Source: Physocladia obscura
Lineage: Eukaryota; Chytridiomycota; Chytridiomycetes; Chytridiales; Chytriomycetaceae
Length of the DNA: 17,805 nucleotides
Assembly: GCA_027596945.1 (NCBI GenBank)
Contig: JADGJH010000498.1
Coordinates: 1 to 17,805 of the forward strand
Direction: 5' to 3'
Shown: positions 1 through 7,820 of the stretch, piece after piece
Layout of the letters: every line of letters begins with the position of its first letter
How positions within the stretch are numbered: position 1 is the first letter of the stretch
The notes under the pieces: model-generated
What the model was told of the DNA's origin: nothing
Database searches by the model: none
The model's input: the letters and a program-made list of their open reading frames with translations, nothing else
Position numbers and translations under genes: made by a program

Positions 1-70
1 CACAAAGAATGGATGGATTATTTTATTTGGCAGTGAATTATTCCAGACTGTTGCCACTGGTCATGGAATT

Positions 71-298
71 TTAACAAGATGTCTCCAGTATGTTCTGTGA
101 GTCCTGTAGTAATCCAGGCTGTGTAGCATGGCTGTTGTTGGTGAGTTGGCTTGGCGCTGTCTGCAAGAAATCCATATAGTTGGGCTTGTTCTTTGCATCT
201 AAGTAAGTAATCATCAATGATGTTTTGAGTTTTGTGTGCTGGCTTGATTCTAGTGTTGCCATTGAATTCTCAACAACCAAGTACAACCAAGACCTCAT
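71..298 (-). pseudogene. Unrecognised coding remnant at left edge
   Basis: An open stretch of 75 codons on the minus strand has a protein-like composition (segment DAKNKPNYMDFLQTAPSQL). Past its stop, another frame keeps reading as plausible protein toward base 1 (TGDILLKFHDQWQQSG), which suggests a frameshifted remnant of something larger that extends beyond the window. I do not recognise the family. It lies in the gene-poor, repeat-like left third, so a transposon-derived origin is likely but is only inferred. It could also be a chance ORF. Confidence 0.25.
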
Positions 299-2118
299 TT
301 TACTTCTGTATTATTCTTTTATCATTATTTTATCAAGCTTTCAATTATTATCCCTTTTATTCAACCTTTTACTTAGTTTTCTTATTTCTTCATTTTTCTT
401 TGTTTTTCTTTATTTTTCTCTTTCTGAAAATTTTTTTATTTTTATTTCAAATCCAAAACTATAAATTTGGAACTTCTGAATGAAAATAATAATAAAAAAA
501 TCTTCTTCAAAATACCAATCTTTGGCTATTAAAACCATTAACTAGAGGCCCATTCTGTAACATCTTGTCAGCATGTTTAAGAATTATATTGTTATTTTTA
601 AGCTTTAAAATATTCTGAAAAAATGCTAATAGTGCCATACCATTTGCTATTTATGAAAAATAACTACCAAAATTGTCACAATATGCTTATAAAACTGCAA
701 CCAAAACAACTATCTGCTCATCAGAAAGAGGAAGAGAATTGGTATGGCAATGGTTACTGTCTTTTTTATATCAGTAATAATGCTCTCCCAAAGCATGCTT
801 AAAAGTGTTTTGTAAAAGGAAATAACATTTTTGGGATTGAGGAAATTGCTGATAGGAGAACCAAAGAATGCAAAGGAGGGAATGACAAACTAAGTTCAAC
901 AGAGTGGGAGATTGCAGTGTTGCCCTCAGTTTTGTTTCTTTTTCTTTTTAGCTTGTTTCCCTTCTTCTTCCATTTTATTTCATTGTATTTTCATGATAAA
1001 ATAGCAGTGAGGAAAACAAGGCAGTGAAAACAGCCCTAGAAACAGCCTTGTTTTCCCCAAGTATTATGTAAATAGCTCAACCCAATTACAACCATCAAAA
1101 AATATATTGCTGCTTTTGTAACAAATTTTTGATTGCTGACTTCAAGCAGCATTTCTATGATTCTGACTGAGATTTGTCACCATCACAAAAGGCTTCCAAT
1201 CACTGTAAAGTAAGCAGATATCATTTTTTCTCATCAAAAACAACCCCTACAAACAATCAGCAACCTGCAAACATGCCTGTTGACCTATAGCATGTTGTTT
1301 CCCACACACATACACATGAAAACACCAAAGTCCATGCATTATACAATTATTTCTTTCACCACAAAAAAGTCTCCAAAATTGCCAACATATATATGAAGAG
1401 TCCTGAAACCATTTGAAACTGGATCAGGCAGTACAAAGAAACTGGAAATATTTCTTGAAAGGAGTTGAAGGTTTTTCAAAAATTTACAACACCACGCAAG
1501 GAATGGATTCTGGATTACTTCAAAGCACAACCTCTGTCATTCTTGGATGAAACACAGGAAGCATTTAAATCACACTGGAATCTATGTATCAGTCTGTTGC
1601 AAGTCTGGAGAATATTGAATGCTTTTGGAACATAATGGAAAGTTTTGGAACAGTGCACAATTCAAATCAATGACACAAACATCATGTAGTTTATGTGTGA
1701 GATCAACAGCTTGGACTGAACAAGGTATTTTTAGAAAAATTCTCCTTTAACAAACGAAATCTCATCCAGCACCATGAATATGCAATGAAAGGATAGAGCC
1801 TCTGTATTTGATGAGAGTGCTAACAGTTACCTCAAGTTTCTTTACTTACATTCTGGAATCCTTAAGTCATGCTGCTCTTTCACATGGAGGGGAAAGCTTG
1901 ATAGTAGATCAAGTTGTAAAGGTAGAATTTGTGTTTTATTACAAGATTATGTTTCACAGAAAAGAAATCAAAGCCTTTTTTTAAATCATTGGATTTGAAT
2001 TACTATTTCAAATACATTCCATTTCAGATTCATTTTCAAATTAATTTCTTTGAATTTGAACTCCTTTTTTCTGAATTTGTCATCATAATGACAAACTCAT
2101 GACACATGTTTTTGTCCT
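299..2118. other. AT-rich gene-free stretch, possible decayed transposon flank
   Basis: No sustained reading frame exists on either strand. Bases 300-470 are strongly pyrimidine-rich on +. Short protein-like islands occur around 1500-1673 on +: a frame containing WILDYFKAQPLSFLDE followed, after a one-base shift, by MYQSVASLENIECFWNIMES. These could be the decayed N-terminal half of the ORF1 protein at 2119-2771, but the link is only positional. No tRNA, rRNA or tandem array is visible. Confidence 0.4.
1993..2062. repeat. Cluster of ATTTGAA/TTCAAAT motifs
   Basis: The heptamer ATTTGAA and its complement TTCAAAT recur in a short AT-rich stretch: an inverted pair at 1993-1999 and 2007-2013, then further TTTCAAAT and TTTGAATTTGAA copies up to about 2062. 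The cluster lies about 60 bases before the ORF1-like frame and might be subterminal repeats of the transposon. In such AT-rich sequence it may also be chance. Confidence 0.25.
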
Positions 2119-2771
2119 ATGTCTGCTTCTGTTTTGGATGGAGCTTCAGATTTGGATTTGGTTTCAGATCAGGATGAAAAGGCTGTGAAAGGAGATGTTG
2201 CAGATGATAAGGATGGATTGAGCACAATTGCAGAGGGTGCAATGACTTTGTTGGAGGATGCAAGAAACATTGAGGATTTGAACAAGGTGACTGCAAAACG
2301 CAAACTGGAGCCTACTACTCCACAAGCAGTAAAAAAGGGCAACACAGCAGTAGCAGCAGCACTAACAGTACCAGCAGCAGTGTTATTAGCAGCAGTGGTT
2401 CCAAAGGTCCAAAACACAGTCACAACTTTACAAGTTTTTTTGCAGATGCCCAAGATCAACGCAGTAAGGAAGCTGTTGAGCGCATTAAGTTGGAGGCTGA
2501 GTGGCACAGAGACGAGTTGCAACTCAAGGGCCGAATTGAAAGTGAGTCAATTTTGTTGAAAAGGATTGAACTTGAGGAAGCCAGTAAGGAACGTGTGCTG
2601 GAATGCAAACTTAAAGAAAAGTAATTGGAGAGGCAACTGCAGTTAGAGGAGAAGGAGATGGAGCAATCCAATGATTTGGAGAAGCAGAAGCTCAAAATAG
2701 GGTTGATTCAAGCAGCTATCACTTCAGGAAAAGCACCACATGATCTCAAAGGATTTCTCAATTTGTTTTAA
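2119..2771 (+). pseudogene. PIF/Harbinger ORF1-like accessory protein, broken
   Basis: The 5' part reads in one frame from an ATG at 2119 (acidic, with VSDQDEKAVKGD). From the A6 run at 2331-2336 the protein-like frame is the -1 frame: a Ser-rich linker, then a long charged helix (SKEAVERIKLEAEWHRDELQ, then ELEEASKERVLECKLKEK), an in-frame TAA at 2623-2625, and further helix ending GKAPHDLKGFLNLF and TAA at 2769-2771. A charged coiled-coil tail ending in a 'GK-P--L/IK--L-L' motif is common in ORF1 / Myb-SANT or NAM-associated proteins of Harbinger elements. No clear DNA-binding domain survives upstream. AATAAA follows at 2784-2789. The role as DNA-binding partner of the transposase is inferred from the family and position. 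Confidence 0.55.
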
Positions 2772-2822
2772 GTAGTTGGTTTTAATAAAACTCTATGTAT
2801 TTCTGCAAAACTAAAAACACAA

Positions 2823-3856
2823 CTAACTAAAAACACAACTAATATGGCTCAAAACAGTTTGCTTGATCTGAGACCAAAATTTCTCACTGGTTAAAGATGC
2901 CTGTTGTTGATTCCCCAAGTGCAACCCATCATTTGTATCATCATTATCTTCCTCCACTTCTTCCCATGTATCACAAAAAGTAATAAACATATTATGAAGG
3001 ATAATAGATGCGAGAATCCAGTTGTTGATATGTTGCAAATTTCCTTCCTGTACTGCAATCGTAAATGCTTTAAGTTGCCCCATCTGTTCTTTAACACAGC
3101 AATAGTATGTTCAACCTTGACTCTTACTGAAGAAATCTGGTGATTAAATTCTTTGTTTTCTGGAATTTGTTAGGGAGCGCCTGTGTATGGTGTCAGCATT
3201 TGAGTTGTCAGGGCATAAGCAGAATCACCAAGCAAAAATTTGCTGTGTCCCAGAAACATGTCCAGTTGCTGGATCAGTTTTGACCTGCTGAAGACATTGT
3301 TGTCATGCATTGAGTCTGGCCAACCAAGTAGATGGAGATAACATGACCATCAAGAGGATGAACAACCAGCTGGCAGTTTGAGAGTGTATCTGTGCATTCA
3401 AGTCCAGTATGTTTCAGGATCCACACATGACTGTTCATACAGAACTATGTCTGTGCCATCAACAATCCCAACAAGACCTTTCAGCCCATACAAGTTGTTC
3501 ATTTCTTTTGACAAAGCATGTTTTGCAGCTTGAGACAGCCAAGGCACATATTTCAACTTCAATGATAAAATTGCTGTGATAACCTGATGACAGAATATAA
3601 TCACCATTCCAACAACAATTCCGAGCAAAACACTAACTTTAACAACAGATACCCCTGTTCCATTATTACCAATCTGTTATAGCTCAGTTGCTGCTTGTAC
3701 CCATACGGCTATTTGTGGATTGTGACTGTTGTTCTGAAAAACTGGATGATTAGCAATAAGTGCAACAAATAATTTAAACAATTGACTTCATAGAGGGATT
3801 TCAATAATGCAGTCTGCTGCAGACTTGTCAAAAGCACTTTGAGGACCTGCCGCCAT
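2823..3856 (-). pseudogene. DDE (DDE_Tnp_4/Harbinger-type) transposase, broken
   Basis: Reading minus from about 3856 (MAAGPQSAFDKS), protein-like sequence runs to a stop at 2823 with all three catalytic acids still present: D in GLVGIVDGTDI (3458-3460), D in FLLGDSAYAL (3224-3226) and E in VKVEHTIAVLKNRWG (3110-3112). The E is followed by the usual NNWILASIILHNM helix. The D to E spacing of about 38 residues fits PIF/Harbinger nucleases. Disruptions seen: TGA at 3788-3790, TAA at 3677-3679, TGA at 3398-3400, frame changes near 3360 and 3325, TAA at 3170-3172, and a one-base shift near 3083. The family's function is cut-and-paste transposition with the ORF1 partner. This copy cannot encode a full protein. 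Confidence 0.82.
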
Positions 3857-4041
3857 GCTGATTGTTTGGGCATATTTGAACCCCCATGCTTAATTTTTTT
3901 GTTTTTTCCCTACGTTTGTCTTCCCAAGAAAGTATTTTTTTTTTTTGTCAAAAATCAAACTTTTAACCCCCCTATCATAGTAATACTGCTTCAATGACTT
4001 GAACACAACTTCTTGATCTTCAACAACATCTAACACAATCC

Positions 4042-4697
4042 TTAAAGATTGGCAAATATGAGAAACCTGGTCTTAGCTCTCAATTGTCTGTCAAATAGAT
4101 TAGTGATTTTGACTGGAGGGGTTAGTTGTATAGTTTGTTCTAGTGTTGATGGATTGCAAAGGAGAATCCCAGCCCAATCATGCCAGATCATGTTTTCTCC
4201 TTGAAGATGTGGGTGAGACATTTTAAGTTGTTGAATGATGTCATTGAATTGTGATTCACTGGGTGTTCCTGATCTGTCATGGCCTTTGGAACCACCATTA
4301 ATTAACAAATAACTTTTTTGTAATTGGCCAATTTGCCAACAGATAGCAAGTAAGCATAAAGAAAGACTGTCAGTTCCCCATCACCAGCTGCTAGAGGGCC
4401 CATAATATTGTCTTTAATTGTCCAGAGTGGTTTTGCAATGACTAATTAATGTTAATGTGCTCAAAACAGCCAAAATAAAAAAATCTACTGACACCTAAAT
4501 GAATATAAGTGCTGATTTTTGAGAACTACAATGAAATCCGCAAAGTTTTCAATTTTAACTGCATCAGCTTCAATTTTAACAACACCTAATTACCTGAACT
4601 GGTCACCATTGCTTTGGCTTTCAATTCAGGATTTGCAGTTGCTGCAGTTCCATTGAATTCAACTGTTAGAAGGATTTTACCATTCTCATTCTTCTAA
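4042..4697 (-). pseudogene. Decayed, apparently spliced gene remnant of unknown family
   Basis: On minus, an upstream open piece (4594-4697, containing ILLTVEFNGTAATANPEL) ends at a GTAATT donor. A 152-base gap ending in TTAG (4442-4593) joins in phase to a second piece reading IAKPLWTIKDNIMGPLAAG and LTVFLYAYLLSVGKLANYK. There an in-frame TAA plus a one-base shift lead into QLINGGSKGHDRSGTPS and then HPHLQGENMIWHDWAG, ending at 4042. No ATG is visible at the 5' end, and an in-frame TAG just upstream cuts it off against the methyltransferase gene. I do not recognise the family. The location beside a dead transposon suggests transposon cargo, but a decayed host gene is equally possible. Confidence 0.4.
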
Positions 4698-4769
4698 GAT
4701 TTGTAATTTTTGACAACGGGAAAAATCAAGATTTTTTCTTTTTTTATTTTTTTTTATTCAAAATTTGTT

Positions 4770-6146
4770 ATGACAGTGACTGAAACATTTCCAGCCAAGT
4801 TTCGCGAGTTCCTGACGGCAAATAATATATCAACATTGGCATACGCTGACAGCGAAATGCTTCCGCGATACGTGCGCGTGAATCCGCGGGGGCGTGAAGT
4901 TGATGATGATGGTGTGAGTGATGCTGAATGGCTTGCCAGTGAATTAGAGCTAGACTTGGGCCAATTACGGCGTGTGGAGTGGCTGCCCACGTGCTTCGGC
5001 GGCGTGTTTGCCGTCGATGCTGCCGCGCACGTGACGCTGGCTACGAAGAGTGCCTTCACCGCCGCGCTTATACACGGCATCGACGCCGCCTCGTGCGCTG
5101 CCGTCGCCGCCCTGGGCCCCGTTGCTGCCGATGACCACGTGCTCGACCTGTGCTGTGCCCCCGGCGCCAAGCTGTGTCTGCTGGCCGACTTGATTGAACA
5201 AAATGCAAATATCCGAACACAAAATCCCCAAACACGAAATGCTGCAAATCCCCATAAAGCAACTTCACCAACTTCAATTCATCTCTCTGGCTCAGTTACT
5301 GGCGTCGATCTGTCTCCTCACCGTATTGCGACTTGCAAATCTCTGCTACGCAAATACAAAGTCTCGCGTTTCCGTCTTTTTGCCCTAGATGGCACAACCT
5401 TCAACGTACATGCCCCGTCACGCATTGGGGCATGGTCACGTGCCTCTGGCCTCCAGCATCTTGACAATGCACCTATTTCAACGGAAAAGCTGGCAGTATC
5501 TGCAGACCAAACAGTTGAAACCGAAGTGAAAACCGAAGATTTTTCCATTGTTACTGCTGCTACTATTAGTACCACTTTGATTAAGCCGTTTCATGTCACA
5601 AAATTGTTACGAAATGATCCTCAGATTGTTTCTCCCCGTCTTTTGTATGATAAAGTTCTTGTTGACGCAGAATGCACTCATGATGGCTCCATTTCTCATT
5701 TGATTAAATGCAACCGGGAAGGCTGGCAAAAATTTGAAGAATATTTTTCAGATCCAAAAAAGATGGATGCTCTTGAAATTTTACAGGTTATTTGCTTTCT
5801 GAATAATATTTCAAATATTTTGGTACTGATTTTACTCTATGAATTTCTGTTTGCTTTCCCACAGAGAAACTTACTTTCGAATGGTTTTCGGTTGCTCAAA
5901 CCTGGCGGTGTTTTGGTTTACAGCACATGCAGCTTTTTGCGCCGTCAAAATGAAGATATCATTGAATGGTTCATCAAAAACAATACTCCTAATGCAATTC
6001 TAGAGGATATTCCAAATGCTTCAGAGTTTCCGGTTGCTAAACCACTTTCACATTCAACTGCCAAAATGCTCAGATTCACACCAACTGCTTCTAAAACAAG
6101 TGGTTTATTCATTGCAAGAATAAAAAAACATGAAATATTGGATTGA
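4770..6146 (+). CDS. NSUN/Sun-family RNA cytosine-5-methyltransferase
   Basis: A 432-residue protein after removal of one intron (5787-5864, 78 bases, GTTATT donor, TACTGAT branch-like site, CCACAG acceptor). The family transfers a methyl group from S-adenosylmethionine to C5 of cytosine in tRNA or rRNA. Visible motifs: SAM-binding DLCCAPGAK (126-134), acidic-loop motif VTGVDLS (176-182), ALDGT (206-210), motif IV VDAEC with C302, and motif VI YSTCS with C361, the expected nucleophile. Residues 144-172 and 215-275 are low-complexity insertions. The intron keeps the frame open, so an unspliced reading adds 26 hydrophobic residues between LEILQ and RNLLSNGF; the splice restores the usual motif. 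The start at 4770 is the first ATG in frame; the upstream 60 bases are T-rich leader. The RNA target cannot be told. No PUA or other RNA-binding domain is seen. Confidence 0.85.
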   Translation: MTVTETFPAKFREFLTANNISTLAYADSEMLPRYVRVNPRGREVDDDGVSDAEWLASELELDLGQLRRVEWLPTCFGGVFAVDAAAHVTLATKSAFTAALIHGIDAASCAAVAALGPVAADDHVLDLCCAPGAKLCLLADLIEQNANIRTQNPQTRNAANPHKATSPTSIHLSGSVTGVDLSPHRIATCKSLLRKYKVSRFRLFALDGTTFNVHAPSRIGAWSRASGLQHLDNAPISTEKLAVSADQTVETEVKTEDFSIVTAATISTTLIKPFHVTKLLRNDPQIVSPRLLYDKVLVDAECTHDGSISHLIKCNREGWQKFEEYFSDPKKMDALEILQVICFLNNISNILVLILLYEFLFAFPQRNLLSNGFRLLKPGGVLVYSTCSFLRRQNEDIIEWFIKNNTPNAILEDIPNASEFPVAKPLSHSTAKMLRFTPTASKTSGLFIARIKKHEILD

Positions 6147-7820
6147 TTATCTGAGAATTTCAAAACTTTTGTGATGGTAAAGTAGTCTAAAACAATTCAC
6201 AATATGTGCAGGATTGGAATATGCTGGGAATGAAAAGGAAGAAGTGTAAGAATTGTGAAGCAAGGATTGGTGTTGTTCCACATTATATCAGCATGGTTTG
6301 TTGTGAGTTTGGCCCCTGCAAGCGCTGCCTGACACCAATTGGTAGATAAAAAAATAGCAAAAAATTAGGTAAATTGTATTGACGTTTCTGCCCTGACAAG
6401 AATGTGAAGGAATACTTACGATGCAATATATTATTGGTGCTGTTGCTATTTCAGAAACTTGTGAACTGCTTTTAAATAACTTATTATTGACAAACTTCTG
6501 TTTTTCAAAAATATCAGCATTCCCTTGAATACATGACAGCATTCAACTTACTTGAAGTGAATACATTATTCAAAATACGCTTACTACTGTTATATGGATC
6601 TGGATTCTGCAGATTTCTTTTTATAGAGGTGGTATGCAAACCTTAAATATGTATTAAAAATATTGTTTGGTTGCAGATAAAAGACTTATAGGTGTGAAAA
6701 ACAGCCAATTATTCCCTGTCACCGTATGTCCAGTTTGTTTTTGATAAGCTTATGGCTGGTAATAGTCAACAAAACTAACCCCAACAAATATTTTAATTTA
6801 TAACAGAGAGATGCATGCACATCTTTCTTAGCAGCCCCATGCAAACATTATATCTTAGAAGAATAATTTTAGAGATGAATTGTTTAGTGGATATGACTGA
6901 AAACAAATGAGCATCACAATCACCACAAGTTGTGAATTTGGCTTCACAACCAGCTTTTCTTTCTGTTATAATTTCTATAACAATTGTGGCCAGAGATATT
7001 CCTGTATTACTTCTGTCAGAAATATGGTCGAAATTCTACTAAAACCAAAACACACCCAGAATTTCTACCTTGTAAACAATTCACCCCATTCTACAAAGTT
7101 GGGTCTTGGTTCAAAGTTTCTAGTGTTTGGACAGACTCTGCAGAACAGAGGAGTGATGATTACCTCAATAAGAAATAAAATTACTCTCAGCCAAGTAACC
7201 CATCTACATGCACAGGCTGTTATTAAAACTCCAGAGGCATTGTCATAATATTATTGGGTCCCAAACCTTCATCAATATTTATTCTCATTGATAGAACTTT
7301 CAACAGTGAGTCTTCCTAATACACTTTAATCATAGTAACTATGATTGATAATCTTGGAATTTAAGTTTTTCACAGTGCTTAACACTATTATTTTGATTAA
7401 CATCAGCAAAAGTTAATAATTCTTTGTTTTATTACTTGGCAATGGTTTGCTTTGGTGCTTACTGGAACTCTTTTCCATCAATAGCAGATTTGACATTTTA
7501 TGCATCTGAAACACAAAATCCGAAAAAATAGAAAAACTAGGTATGCCAGTTGAGGATAAAACAGGCTTGGCTTTAAATTTTAATTGCTTAATGTTAAGTT
7601 TGTGTAACATCAGCTTTCAAAATCCCACAAACAAATGTTAAATAATTTTTTAAAAATTGAGCTGTCATGCCAAGCACAATTCTTATTTCTAAATCTTTTT
7701 TTGAATTTTTTCCTGAACTTCCCTCGAATCTAACTAACTCTTCGGATTTCAAACGAAAATTGTTGGTTATATATGCAGCAGGGTGGCTGTCAAATAATTC
7801 AATTTCAAAAAGTTGTAAAA
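6147..7820. other. AT-rich intergenic region without a supported gene
   Basis: The space between the methyltransferase and the SEL1 protein has no frame with recognisable domains. The longest frames (6288-6542 on -, 6907-7248 on +) are low-complexity or overlap in alternative frames. A small perfect inverted repeat lies at 7328-7346. No AATAAA is seen close behind the methyltransferase stop. The promoter of the SEL1 gene must lie in the right part, but no convincing core element was identified. Confidence 0.5.
7328..7346. repeat. Perfect 8-base inverted repeat with 3-base loop
   Basis: AATCATAG and CTATGATT flank TAA. This is directly visible and could form a small hairpin or be a dimeric protein site, but no function can be assigned. 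Confidence 0.5.

Larger units (their letters stand above)
2119..3856. mobile_element. Decayed PIF/Harbinger-like DNA transposon (core)
   Basis: Two convergent frames 51 bases apart form the core: an accessory ORF1-like protein on + ending at 2771 and a DDE transposase remnant on - ending at 2823. This two-ORF layout is typical of PIF/Harbinger elements. Both frames carry stops and frameshifts, so the copy is not autonomous. I could not identify terminal inverted repeats or the usual 3-base target duplication, so only the coding core is delimited; the true ends may lie well outside. Confidence 0.7.

Noticed and set aside
542..4403. CTAGAGGCCCAT at 542-553 and CTAGAGGGCCCAT at 4391-4403 as terminal repeats of the transposon
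   Set aside because: The copies are direct rather than inverted, differ by one base, contain a near-palindrome, and the second lies inside another coding remnant.
4754..5255. Long minus-strand ORFs opposite the methyltransferase 5' half
   Set aside because: This part is GC-rich, which leaves several frames open; only the plus frame carries SAM-binding motifs.
6288..7248. ORFs at 6288-6542 (-) and 6907-7248 (+) as genes
   Set aside because: No motif or plausible start context, and alternative open frames overlap them; nothing distinguishes them from chance.
7773..7820. Earlier ATG as the start of the SEL1 protein
   Set aside because: It adds only 16 residues of no recognisable character, and the ATG at 7821 has a much better sequence context.
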